Assembly (NCBI GenBank): GCA_963839615.1
Contig: CAWIVY010000003.1
Location: forward strand, 62,001-126,000
Length of the DNA: 64,000 nt
Source: DASQMT01 sp963839615
GTDB lineage: Bacteria; Actinomycetota; Thermoleophilia; Solirubrobacterales; Solirubrobacteraceae
Reading direction: 5' to 3'
The notes beneath the pieces are model-generated. The model had not been told where the DNA came from. It worked only from the letters and a program-made list of their open reading frames with translations, and searched no databases. Positions 51,198 to 58,996 of this stretch are shown piece after piece. The translations under genes and the position numbers were made by a program. Every line of letters begins with the position of its first letter. Position 1 is the stretch's first letter.

Positions 51198-52973
51198 CTA
51201 ACACATCCCCGTCGGCGTGTGGACGACCTTGCGCACCTTTCCCTTGCCGTACATGTGGACGCCGCACGGCAGGCACGGGTCGAACGAGTGGACGGCCCGC
51301 ATGATGTCCACCCCCTTGAAGTTGTCCGGCCCGTTCTCCTCGAAGATCGGCGTGTTCTGTACCGCGTCCTCGTACGGCCCGGGCGTCCCGTGGGAGTCGC
51401 GCGGGTTGCCGCACCACGGCGTCGGCGGGTACGGCTGGTAGTTCGCGATCTTCCCGTCGCGAATCACCATGTGGTGCGAGAGCACGCCGCGCGCGGCTTC
51501 GTGGAACCCGACGGAGACGGCCTCGTCGGGCACCTTGAAGTCGTTCCAGCTCTTCGTGCGCCCGGCGCGGATCTCAGCCTGCGCCCGCTCGAGGTTGTGC
51601 AGCCCGACCAGCGCCGAGTAGGCCTGGTGGTAGCTGCGAGCCCGCTGGCGCTCGATCGCGTTCGACCACTGCGGGATCTTCCACTCGAGCTCCATCTCGG
51701 GCATGAAGCCCGTCTTCGGGAGCACCATCTGGATCGAGCTCCCGGTCGCCTTCAGGTAGCCGAAGTCGACCAGGCCCGCCTTCGCCGTGACCCACTGGCG
51801 CGCGAACGGCCCGCCGCCGGTGTCGTTCGCGACGAAGCTGCCGTCGCGCTTGTCGAACATGCGTGGCGACGCGACCCACGAGTACTTGTCGGCGAAGTCC
51901 CGCGCCTGCGGCTTGGGCAGCGTCACCTTGTTCCACGGGTGGCGCTTGTCGACGTCGTTGCCGAGCGGGTCCTTGGAGACGAACGTCTCCTCGTTCGTCC
52001 AGTCGTCGAAGTACGAGGAGCCGAGCAGGATCCGGATCGCGAGGTTGATCTCGACGAGGTCGGTGGTGATCAGCTCGCCCTTGAAGACAAGCCCCGGCGT
52101 GATGTACCGGTGCCGCCCCCACTCCGTCATGTTCGCGTAGTTGTAGTCGACGTAATCCGGGTCATCGAAGCAGCCCCAGCAGATGATGTCGGTCTCCCGG
52201 AAGCCGACCCGCTCGTAGCCCGGCAGCGCCTCGTAGAAGAAGTCGTAGAGGTCGTCGTGCATGGGCACGCTGCGCTTGCAGTAGTCCATGTAGCGCATCA
52301 GGCGCACGTAGTACTCCGTGCACGTCTGCTGCGTGATGTTCGCGCTGCAGCCACCCGGCAGGATCGTCGACGGGTGCGTGTGGCGCCCGCCGAACAGGCA
52401 GTACATCTCGCGCGTGTAGCGCGCCACCTGCAGGGTCTCGAGGTAGAAGTCGCCGGTGAACGCGTTGAGCGCCCGCATGATGTCGGCGATCGTCTTGTAG
52501 CCGTGGATGTCGGCGTGCGGCGCGGGCGTGTTCTCGGCCTTGGCGAGCACGCTCGGATTGGTCTCCTTGACCATCTGCTCGGAGTAGTCCACGTTCGCCA
52601 TGCAGTCGTTGTAGATCGCGTGGTCGAACATGAAGTCGGCGGACTCCGCGAGGTTGAACGCGAAGTCGCCGAGCTTCGGCGGCTTGACCGAGTAGGCCAT
52701 GTTCTGGTTCAGGCACGAGCAGGTGCAGTGGTTGTCACCGCAGATGCCGCAGATCCGGCTGGTGATGAAGTGCGCGTCGCGCGGGTCGATCCCCTTCATG
52801 AAGATGTCGAAGCCGCGGAACAGCATCGACGTCGAGTAGCACTTCAGGACCTGCTGGTTCGTGAAGTCGATCTCGGTGTGGATGCCCAGGCTGCCGACGA
52901 TCCGGGTGACCGGATCCCAGGACATCTCCTTGACGGTGACCTTCTGCCCGCTGGGGGTCTCTGCGATCGCCAT
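51198..52973 (-). CDS. hhyL: [NiFe]-hydrogenase large subunit, group 1h (actinobacterial type)
   Basis: 591 residues. The L1 motif is RICGICGDNHC (C75, C78) and the L2 motif is DPCLPCGVH (C567, C570, H573). The four cysteines hold the NiFe(CN)2CO site. An 18-residue tail after H573, ending in VVHTPTGMC, is expected to be removed by the operon's protease. DPVTRIVGSLGIHTEI near the N-terminus and RICGICGDNH are characteristic of group 1h/5 enzymes, which oxidise trace H2 in aerobic soil bacteria. A TGAGGAG ribosome site precedes the ATG. Paired with hhyS 9 bases upstream. Confidence 0.97.
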   Translation of the reverse strand: MAIAETPSGQKVTVKEMSWDPVTRIVGSLGIHTEIDFTNQQVLKCYSTSMLFRGFDIFMKGIDPRDAHFITSRICGICGDNHCTCSCLNQNMAYSVKPPKLGDFAFNLAESADFMFDHAIYNDCMANVDYSEQMVKETNPSVLAKAENTPAPHADIHGYKTIADIMRALNAFTGDFYLETLQVARYTREMYCLFGGRHTHPSTILPGGCSANITQQTCTEYYVRLMRYMDYCKRSVPMHDDLYDFFYEALPGYERVGFRETDIICWGCFDDPDYVDYNYANMTEWGRHRYITPGLVFKGELITTDLVEINLAIRILLGSSYFDDWTNEETFVSKDPLGNDVDKRHPWNKVTLPKPQARDFADKYSWVASPRMFDKRDGSFVANDTGGGPFARQWVTAKAGLVDFGYLKATGSSIQMVLPKTGFMPEMELEWKIPQWSNAIERQRARSYHQAYSALVGLHNLERAQAEIRAGRTKSWNDFKVPDEAVSVGFHEAARGVLSHHMVIRDGKIANYQPYPPTPWCGNPRDSHGTPGPYEDAVQNTPIFEENGPDNFKGVDIMRAVHSFDPCLPCGVHMYGKGKVRKVVHTPTGMC

Positions 52974-52982
52974 GTCTGCTCC

Positions 52983-54041
52983 TCACCAGCGCTTCTGGTA
53001 GCCGGTTGTCAGCTCGGCGCGGCTGTGCCGCCACTCCGGCTCCTTGTCGAACTTGCGGTTGACCGACTGCTTGCGGCCCCAGCGCAGAATCGGCCCGTAG
53101 CTGAACCGCGCCAGGTTCGACGACAGCCTCGCGTTCGGGTCCTCGTCCATGAATGGCATGTACTTGTCGGGGAAGCCCGGCATCGTGCACGCCATGCAGA
53201 TGCCGCCCACGTTCGGGCAGCCGCCCATGCCCGACTGCCAGCCGCGCAGCGGGACGTTGCACTTCACGACCGGGCCCTTGCAGCCGAGCTTGACGAGGCA
53301 GCGGTGGTCCGCGCCGTACTCGGTTGCGAAGTCGCCCTGCTCGTAGAACGCCGCGCGGTTGCAGCTCTCGTGCGCGGTGCGGCCGAACAGCGAGACCGGC
53401 CGGCCGGCGTCGTCGAGCTCGGGCACCGGCGCCATCCCCGCCAGCGCGAACACGAGGTTCACGAGCATCTCGGTCATGTTGTCGGGCTGGGCCGGGCAGC
53501 CGGGGATGTTCACGATCGGGATGCCGGCCTTGGACTTCCAGTTCCAGCCGAGGTAGTCGCGCACGCCCATCGCGCCTGTCGGGTTGTTCTTCATCGCCGG
53601 GATGCCGCCGTACGTCGCGCACGTCCCGACCGCGACGATCGCCGACGCCTTGTCGGCGAGGCGGTCGATCCACTCGTTGACCGTGATCGGCTGGCCCGTC
53701 TCCGGGTTCATCCCGAAGCCGGTCCAGTAGCCGTCGCCGTTGATCTTCTCGTTGCCGAGCGAGCCCTCGATGACCAGCACGAACGGGTCGAGCTTGCCCT
53801 CCTGCGCGTCGAACCAGGGCTGGATGAAGTCCATGCCGACCTCGTAGGCGATCACCTGGTTGTGGATCACGACCTTCGGCATGCCGGGGATCGCGCCGGT
53901 GATGATGTCCTCGAGCGACGGGTTCACCGCCGACGTCATGGCGACCGAGTCCCCCTCGCAGGAGAGGCCGACCGTCACCCAGAGGACGTGGGCGGTGATC
54001 GCCTCCGTCTTGGCCTGGTTTGGTGCGAACTCCGTCGCCAT
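52983..54041 (-). CDS. hhyS: [NiFe]-hydrogenase small subunit, group 1h
   Basis: 352 residues without a Tat signal peptide or C-terminal membrane anchor, so a cytoplasmic-side enzyme is likely. The proximal cluster site reads SCEGD (C28 and D31 where most hydrogenases have CxxC), with C141 (GTCATYGG) and C182 (GCPAQPDN): three Cys plus one Asp, as known for O2-insensitive group 1h enzymes. Distal and medial ligands are supplied by H224, C227, C248, C254 and C275, C282, C285. Electrons from H2 should pass along these clusters to the quinone pool. GAGAGGAG stands just upstream of the ATG. Confidence 0.96.
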   Translation of the reverse strand: MATEFAPNQAKTEAITAHVLWVTVGLSCEGDSVAMTSAVNPSLEDIITGAIPGMPKVVIHNQVIAYEVGMDFIQPWFDAQEGKLDPFVLVIEGSLGNEKINGDGYWTGFGMNPETGQPITVNEWIDRLADKASAIVAVGTCATYGGIPAMKNNPTGAMGVRDYLGWNWKSKAGIPIVNIPGCPAQPDNMTEMLVNLVFALAGMAPVPELDDAGRPVSLFGRTAHESCNRAAFYEQGDFATEYGADHRCLVKLGCKGPVVKCNVPLRGWQSGMGGCPNVGGICMACTMPGFPDKYMPFMDEDPNARLSSNLARFSYGPILRWGRKQSVNRKFDKEPEWRHSRAELTTGYQKRW

Positions 54042-54054
54042 CGATGCTCCTCTC

Positions 54055-55150
54055 TCAACAGATGCGGGGCAGCGGGTCGCCCACGAGCTGATCCATGACC
54101 CGCTTGCCGCCGAATGCCGTCTCCACCAGCACCATGCCGGGTGGCTCCGTCTTCACCTCTCCGATCACCGCCGCCTGCTCTCCGCCCGGCGCTCCGCGCA
54201 GCGCGCCTAGCGCGGCGTCCGCCTGGTCGGCGGCGACCGCCGCCACGAGCACGCCCTCGTTCGCGACGTGCATCGGGTCGATTCCCAGCAGCTCCGCGGC
54301 GCCGGTCACCATCGGGTGCACCGGGACCGCGGACTCGCGCACGAGCAGGGCCACGCCGGACGCGCGGGCGAGCTCGTTCAAGACGGAGGCGACGCCGCCG
54401 CGCGTCGCGTCGCGCAGGCAGCGCAGGCCGGGCCCGGCGGCGTCGAGCAGCGCGTCGACGGCGGGCCAGAGCGGGCGCGTGTCGGACTCGATCGTCGCGC
54501 CGAGGTCGAACTCGCCGCGCGCGAGCATGATCGCCGTGCCGTGGTCGCCGATGCGACCCGAGACGAGGATCGCGTCGCCCGGCCGCAGCGCGTCCGGCGA
54601 CAGGCGCGCGCGCGGGTCGCGCCGGCCGAGGCCGGTGGTGGTGATGTACATGCCGTCGGCGTGACCGCGCTCGACCACCTTCGTGTCGCCGGCGATGATC
54701 GTCACGCCGGCCGCCGCGGCGGCGCTCGCGATCGCCTCCACCTCGGCGCGCAGCGTCTCGGCGTCCAGGCCCTCCTCGAGGATCAGCGCGAGGCTGAGTG
54801 CGAGCGGCCGCGCTCCGGCCATCGCGAGGTCGTTTGCGGTGCCGTTGACCGCGAGCTCGCCGATCGAGCCGCCGGGGAAGCGCAGCGGCTTGACGACGAA
54901 GCGAGTCCGTGGTGAGCGCGAGCTCGGCGCCGTCCACGTCGATCAGGCCGGCGTCGCCGAGCGCCTCGAGCGAGGGGTTGGAGAAGGCTGGGACGAGCAG
55001 GCCCTCGATCAGCGCGCCGGTCGCCTTACCGCCGGCGCCGTGCGCCATCGTGATGCGCTCGTCGCGGAACTTCGGCCGCTTCGCGCGCGCGGTCTCGATG
55101 ATCCCGAGGATCTTCTGCTCACGGGTGGCCTGGGCGGCCTCGGCACTCAT
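54055..55150 (-). pseudogene. hypE: HypE, interrupted by a one-base frameshift
   Basis: The N-terminal 83 or so residues read in one frame from ATG 55150 (ITMAHGAGGKATGALIEGL, then DVDGAELALTTDS). The rest reads in another frame to 54055 (AMAGARPLALSLALILEEG, IIAGDTKVVERG, DATRGGVASVLNELA), ending in the functional tail PRIC with its modifiable terminal Cys. The frames join if one base is removed near 54901, restoring TDSFVVKPLRFPGG. The repaired protein is 364 residues, normal for HypE, which dehydrates carbamoyl to cyanide with HypF. Both halves are well conserved, so a sequencing or assembly error is more likely than true decay. Confidence 0.9.
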
Positions 55151-56262
55151 ACGAGCTCCCGCTCGCGCGCGAAGCGCCCGTAGTTGTAGTAGGCGGCGCA
55201 GGCGCCCTCGCTCGAGACCATGCAGGTGCCGATCGGGCGCTCCGGGGTGCAGGCGGTGCCGAAGACCTTGCACTCGTACGGCTTGATCACGCCCTTGAGC
55301 ACCTCGCCGCACTGGCACGCCTTCGGGTCGGCGATGCGCACGCCCGGGACCGCGTAGCGGAGCTCCGCGTCGAAGTCCGCGTACGCGTCGCTCAGCCGCA
55401 GCCCGCTCTGGGAGATGAAGCCGAGCCCGCGCCACTCGAAGTGCGGCCGCAGCGCGAACACCTCGCTCATGACCTCGAGCGCGCGGAGGTTGCCCTCGTA
55501 GGGGACGATCCGCTTGTACTGGTTCTCGACCTCGCAGCGGCCCTCGGCGAGCTGCCGCAGCAGCATCAGGACCGACTGCAGGATGTCGACGGGCTCGAAG
55601 CCGGAGACGACGACCGGCTTGGAGTAGTCGGCCGGGATGAACTCGAGCGGGCGGGCGCCGACGACGGTCGAGACGTGGCCGGGTCCGATGAACCCGTCGA
55701 GGCGCAGGTCGGGCGAGTCGAGCAGCGCGCGCAGCGGCGGGACGATCGTGACGTGGTTGCAGAAGCACGAGAAGTTCGTGACTCCCTCGGCCTTTGCCCG
55801 CTTCAGCGTCAGCGCCGTCGACGGCGCGGTGGTCTCGAACCCGATCGCGAAGAAGACGACCTGGCGGTCCGGCTCGCTCTTGGCGATCCGCAGCGCGTCG
55901 AGCGGCGAGTAGACCATCCGCACGTCGGCGCCCTCGGCCTTCGCGTCCTGCAGCGTTCCGTGCGACCCCGGTATCCGCATCATGTCGCCGAAGCAGGTGA
56001 AGATCAGGTCCGGCTCGTGCGCCATCGCGATCGCGTCGTCGACCCGGCCCATCGGGATCACGCAGACCGGGCAGCCGGGACCGTGCACGAGCTCGACGTT
56101 CGCGGGGAGCAGGTCGTCGACGCCGTACTTGTAGATCGAATGCGTGTGGCCGCCGCAGACCTCCATGATCTTGTAGTGGCGGCCGGGCTCGACCGTGGCG
56201 AGGATCTCGCCGGCCAGCACGCGGCCAAGCTCGGGATCGCGGAACTCGTCGACGAACCTCAT
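55147..56262 (-). CDS. hypD: Hydrogenase formation protein HypD
   Basis: 371 residues. Conserved cysteine motifs are VCGGHTHSIYKYG, GPGCPVCVIP and the [4Fe-4S]-binding C-terminal region (CQCGEVLKG, YECKVFGTACTPE, TCMVSSEGACAAYY). With HypC it is the scaffold for building the Fe(CN)2CO unit. The ATG overlaps the stop of the second hypC-like gene (ATGA), and its own stop overlaps hypE (ATGA). Confidence 0.97.
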   Translation of the reverse strand: MRFVDEFRDPELGRVLAGEILATVEPGRHYKIMEVCGGHTHSIYKYGVDDLLPANVELVHGPGCPVCVIPMGRVDDAIAMAHEPDLIFTCFGDMMRIPGSHGTLQDAKAEGADVRMVYSPLDALRIAKSEPDRQVVFFAIGFETTAPSTALTLKRAKAEGVTNFSCFCNHVTIVPPLRALLDSPDLRLDGFIGPGHVSTVVGARPLEFIPADYSKPVVVSGFEPVDILQSVLMLLRQLAEGRCEVENQYKRIVPYEGNLRALEVMSEVFALRPHFEWRGLGFISQSGLRLSDAYADFDAELRYAVPGVRIADPKACQCGEVLKGVIKPYECKVFGTACTPERPIGTCMVSSEGACAAYYNYGRFARERELV

Positions 56263-56474
56263 AGCCGGACCAGCGCCGTGCCGGCGTGCACCAGCAGGCT
56301 GTCGCCGAGCGCGACGGGCGCGACCAGGGCGGTCTCGATCGACGAGCGCGCGCCGGCCTCGTCCTCGCACAGCGCGAGCCCGCGGTCCGCGTCGACGCGC
56401 ATCACGGTCATCGGCACGCCGTCGTCCCCGCAGGTGATGCAATGGCCCTGCTCCTCGACGCGGCAGAGGCTCAC
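56259..56474 (-). CDS. Second HypC/HupF-like chaperone, divergent N-terminus
   Basis: 71 residues from a GTG that overlaps the hypC stop. The body (VMRVDADRGLALCEDEAG, ETALVAPVALGDSLLVHAGTALVRL, described in part) is a HypC-type small barrel. The N-terminus reads MSLCRVEEQGHCITCGDDGVPM, so the functional Cys2 of HypC is displaced to position 4 and two further Cys (CxxC) are present. It may serve as a specific chaperone for the large subunit or a CO/CN carrier variant. Confidence 0.78.
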   Translation of the reverse strand: MSLCRVEEQGHCITCGDDGVPMTVMRVDADRGLALCEDEAGARSSIETALVAPVALGDSLLVHAGTALVRL

Positions 56475-56749
56475 TCGATCACGCTCGCCTTGAGCTCCTC
56501 GAGCTCGGCCTCGAAGTCGCTGCCCATCCCCTCGAGCAGGCTCAGCGTCGCGGCCGCCTCCTCCTCGTCGACCTTCGAGAGGGCGAAGCCGACGTGGATC
56601 AGGACCCAGTCATCGACCTGAGCTCCTTCTCCACCGGCATCGAGGAGGCCGATGTTGACGGTCCGCTGGACGCCGGCGACGTCGACCCGGGCGAGTCGAT
56701 TCGCCTCGTCCACCACTTCGATGATGCGGCCCGGAATTGCCAGGCACAT
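56471..56749 (-). CDS. hypC: Hydrogenase assembly chaperone HypC
   Basis: 92 residues starting MCLAIPGRIIEVVDE, with the essential Cys2. The central barrel is ARVDVAGVQRTVNIGLLD and the end of the domain is VDDWVLIHVGFALSKVDEEEA (described in part). It binds HypD and carries the Fe(CN)2CO unit to the large subunit. It is the first gene of the 15-gene operon; its ATG is about 40 bases after the predicted transcription start. Confidence 0.96.
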   Translation of the reverse strand: MCLAIPGRIIEVVDEANRLARVDVAGVQRTVNIGLLDAGGEGAQVDDWVLIHVGFALSKVDEEEAAATLSLLEGMGSDFEAELEELKASVIE

Positions 56750-56768
56750 GGGTCCGCTCCCGTCTTTG

Positions 56769-56787
56769 CGTCGCGAGATTCGCGACG
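56769..56787. promoter_or_regulatory. Operator-like palindrome in the hydrogenase operon leader
   Basis: CGTCGCGA-GAT-TCGCGACG, perfect 8-bp arms around a 3-base spacer. It begins at the predicted transcription start of hypC and runs into the leader, so a bound repressor would block the operon. As RNA it is a stable hairpin. Confidence 0.5.
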
Positions 56788-56794
56788 TCCGGGA

Positions 56795-56823
56795 GTCCTA
56801 CATCCGGATTCCGGTAGACGCAA
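56795..56823 (-). promoter_or_regulatory. Candidate promoter of the hydrogenase operon
   Basis: On the minus strand TTGCGT (56823-56818), a 17-base spacer and TAGGAC (56800-56795) form a moderate -35/-10 pair. Two GTAGAC/GTCTAC half-sites (56814-56819 and 56841-56846), inverted and 21 bases apart, flank the -35 box and the start region of the divergent GntR gene, and could bind that regulator. Confidence 0.4.
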
Positions 56824-56857
56824 GCGATTTGACCGCCGTGGTCTACTGAAATTCCAA

Positions 56858-57535
56858 ATGCCTGTACCGGACAAGCGGGCTGCCATCGAGCGGCGTCTGT
56901 TGCGTGACACAGCCTATGTCGCACTCTGCGATGCGATCGTCGACGGGACGCTGGCACCCGGCGAAACGCTCCACGACGATGAGCTCTGCGCCTGGCTGGG
57001 ACTGAGCCGGACACCGATCCGCGGCGCGCTCGTGCGGCTCGAGGACGAGGGGCTCGTGGAGTGCGCACCGCAGCGCTTCACCCGCGTGATGCCGCTCGAC
57101 GCGCAGTGCGCGCGCGATCTCTTCCCGGTCCTCGCGGTGCTGCACGGGCTGGCGACCGAGCTCGGCGTTCCGCGCATGACCCAGAACGACCTGCAGTCGT
57201 TGAACGCCGCCAACGACGACTACGTGCGGGCGTTGCGGGCCGTCGACGGAGCCGCGGCGTACGACGCCGACGAGCGCTTCCACGCGGTCTTCGTGCGAGC
57301 GGCGGGCAACGACCACGTCCTGCGCATGATCGACCGGCTGGCGCCGCAGCTGCACCGGCTCGAGCGCCAGACCGCGCAGAGCCTTCCGGGCCGCCGCTCG
57401 GTGGCGCAGCACCAGGCGCTGGTCGCGCGCACGGCAGCGGGCGACGCAGCCGCCGCCGTCTCCGCCGCGCATGCCAACTGGATGACACTCGGGGCGCTGA
57501 TCGAGCGCACGCTGAGCGAGTCGGCGCAGAACTAG
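56858..57535 (+). CDS. GntR-family regulator (FCD type), divergent from the hydrogenase operon
   Basis: 225 residues. The N-terminal winged helix (about 15-80) has the GntR pattern ALCDAIVDGTLAPGETLHDDELCAWLGLSRTPIRGAL (described in part) and the wing RLEDEGLVECAPQRFTRV. The C-terminal all-helical FCD-type ligand domain (about 95-215) has HAVFVRAAGNDHVLRMIDRL, with likely metal/ligand His residues, and RRSVAQHQALVART. Divergent placement 108 bases from hypC makes it a good candidate regulator of that operon and of itself. Its effector is unknown. Confidence 0.87.
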   Translation: MPVPDKRAAIERRLLRDTAYVALCDAIVDGTLAPGETLHDDELCAWLGLSRTPIRGALVRLEDEGLVECAPQRFTRVMPLDAQCARDLFPVLAVLHGLATELGVPRMTQNDLQSLNAANDDYVRALRAVDGAAAYDADERFHAVFVRAAGNDHVLRMIDRLAPQLHRLERQTAQSLPGRRSVAQHQALVARTAAGDAAAAVSAAHANWMTLGALIERTLSESAQN

Positions 57536-57882
57536 CCGGGTCCGGCGCCCCGCCAGGGCGCCTTGTCGCGCCCGATCCGGATCGCGCGGTCGGTGTAGTC
57601 GGTGCGCCGCGAGGTCGCGTACGGCGGTCGCTTCCACGGCTGCGTGCCGAGCGCGCCGTAGTGCTCGCGCAGGTATGCCGTCAGCTCGCCGCGGTGGTTC
57701 GAGCACGCGTAGCGCGTCGGCCCGAACATGCCGTGCCCGTGCCACACGAGCCAGCGTCCGGGCAGCGCGTCGAGGTACTCGCCGTGGACGAACTCGCGCA
57801 TCTGGCGCTCGAGGCTGCGCTGCGTCTCGGGGCCGGGCTCCTCCGCGCAGAACTGGCAGCGGAAGACGACGCGGACGGGCAT
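57532..57882 (-). CDS. Conserved-looking hypothetical protein with N-terminal CxxC
   Basis: 116 residues from ATG 57882; ATG 57891 is an alternative. It starts MPVRVVFRCQFCAEEPG, with one CxxC pair, and continues with QMREFVHGEYLDALPGRWLVWHGHGMFGPTRYACSNHRGELTAYLREHYG (described in part). His- and Cys-containing segments (WHGHG, ACSNH) could bind metal. I do not recognise the family. Convergent with and just touching the GntR gene (4-base overlap). Confidence 0.6.
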   Translation of the reverse strand: MPVRVVFRCQFCAEEPGPETQRSLERQMREFVHGEYLDALPGRWLVWHGHGMFGPTRYACSNHRGELTAYLREHYGALGTQPWKRPPYATSRRTDYTDRAIRIGRDKAPWRGAGPG

Positions 57883-57917
57883 GGTCCTCATGGTGGCAGC
57901 AGCGGGCCGCCGCACAA

Positions 57918-57923
57918 TAGGGT
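57918..57923 (+). promoter_or_regulatory. -10 element of a leaderless promoter for the lipoprotein gene
   Basis: TAGGGT, 6 nt before the ATG at 57930. Confidence 0.45.
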
Positions 57924-57929
57924 CTCGTC

Positions 57930-58478
57930 ATGTCACGGATGACTCGACTCACGCTTGCGCTTGCTCTGTCGGCGCTCGCCCTCACGGGTTGCGGCGGCGG
58001 CGACGGTGACGAGAAGCTCGCGCTCGGCCAGCAGGCCGTGGTCGAGTTCACGACGCCGGCCAGCGGCGACACCGCGGCCGTGAACACGACCCTCGGAGTG
58101 ACGGTGCTCGCCGTCCGCAAGGGGACGCAGGCGGAGCTCGAGCAGGCCGGCTTCGAGGTGGACCCGGAGAACCGGACCGCGACCCCGTACTACGTCGACG
58201 TCCGCTACGCGAACCAGGGCAACGGCAAGGCGTCGCGCGACAACAGCGTCGCGATGGAGGACTCGGACGGGAACTCGATCCCGACGACGCTGGTGTTCGA
58301 CTATCGCGGCAAGCCCTACGACAAGTGCGCGAACGTCAGGGGCGCGCTCGCGCCCGGACAGAGCTACGAGGACTGCACGCTCTTCCTGGTCCCCGAGGAC
58401 CGGGACGTGGGCGACATCCTCTTCACGAGCCAGAGCGCCGACGCCGAGATCAAGTTCACGCGCTGGGAGCCCGAGTGA
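57930..58478 (+). CDS. Secreted lipoprotein, DUF4352-like
   Basis: 182 residues. A lipoprotein signal (MSRMTRLTLALALSALALTG, lipobox LTGC) is followed by a Gly-rich linker and one beta-sandwich domain (about 50-180) with ATPYYVDVRYANQGNG, VAMEDSDGNSIPTTLVFDY and APGQSYEDCTLFLVPED. This strand pattern matches the DUF4352/telomeric-repeat-factor-like immunoglobulin-type lipoproteins. Two cysteines (KCANV, EDCTL) may form a disulfide. Anchored on the outer face of the membrane; role unknown. Confidence 0.82.
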   Translation: MSRMTRLTLALALSALALTGCGGGDGDEKLALGQQAVVEFTTPASGDTAAVNTTLGVTVLAVRKGTQAELEQAGFEVDPENRTATPYYVDVRYANQGNGKASRDNSVAMEDSDGNSIPTTLVFDYRGKPYDKCANVRGALAPGQSYEDCTLFLVPEDRDVGDILFTSQSADAEIKFTRWEPE

Positions 58479-58990
58479 CGCCGGCGCCGGTGCTGCACGG
58501 GTCGCGCGTGCGCATCGAGCCGATCGACGCCGAACGTGCCCGCGCGCTGCTGGCCGGACGCCCCGGGCCGGAGCTCGGATGGGAGGACGGCTTCCCGCCG
58601 CCGCCGCTGCTCGCGAGCCTGCAACGCGTGATCGACGACCCGGACGGGCCGGTCGGCTTCGGCCCGTTCTACGCCTACGTGATCATCCGCAACGCCGACG
58701 GGCTCGCCGTCGGCGACGCGGGCTTCTTCGGCCCGCCGGGCGCCGGCGGCGAGGTCGAGATCGGGTATGCGCTCGTGCCGCGCGCTCGCGGCTCCGGCCT
58801 CGCCGCCGAAGCGGTCGCGCTACTCGCCGAGTGGGCGCTCGCGCAACCGGGCGTGCGCGCGCTGTCGGCGCGCGTGACGCCCGGCAACGCCGCGTCGGTG
58901 CGGCTGCTGGACCGGCTCGGGTTCAGCGCCGACGGGCAGTCGGGCGAGCACCTGCGCTACGTGCTGCGCGGCGCCGGTTCCGCCGGATAG
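58475..58990 (+). CDS. GNAT-family N-acetyltransferase
   Basis: 171 residues from a GTG that overlaps the lipoprotein stop (GTGA). It has VRIEPIDAERARALL at the N-terminus, GDAGFFGPPGAGGEVEIGYALVPRARGSGLAAEAVALLAEWAL as the acetyl-CoA-binding motif A (described in part), and NAASVRLLDRLGF. This is the RimJ/RimL-type branch (Acetyltransf_3). Substrate unknown. Confidence 0.87.
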   Translation: MTPAPVLHGSRVRIEPIDAERARALLAGRPGPELGWEDGFPPPPLLASLQRVIDDPDGPVGFGPFYAYVIIRNADGLAVGDAGFFGPPGAGGEVEIGYALVPRARGSGLAAEAVALLAEWALAQPGVRALSARVTPGNAASVRLLDRLGFSADGQSGEHLRYVLRGAGSAG

Positions 58991-58996
58991 GCGGCC

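Noticed and set aside
52983..54041. Periplasmic export of the hydrogenase
   Set aside because: The small subunit N-terminus has no twin-arginine motif or hydrophobic leader.
54055..55150. HypE as two separate genes or a programmed frameshift
   Set aside because: No slippery sequence is present, and the two halves match one continuous HypE when a single base is removed.
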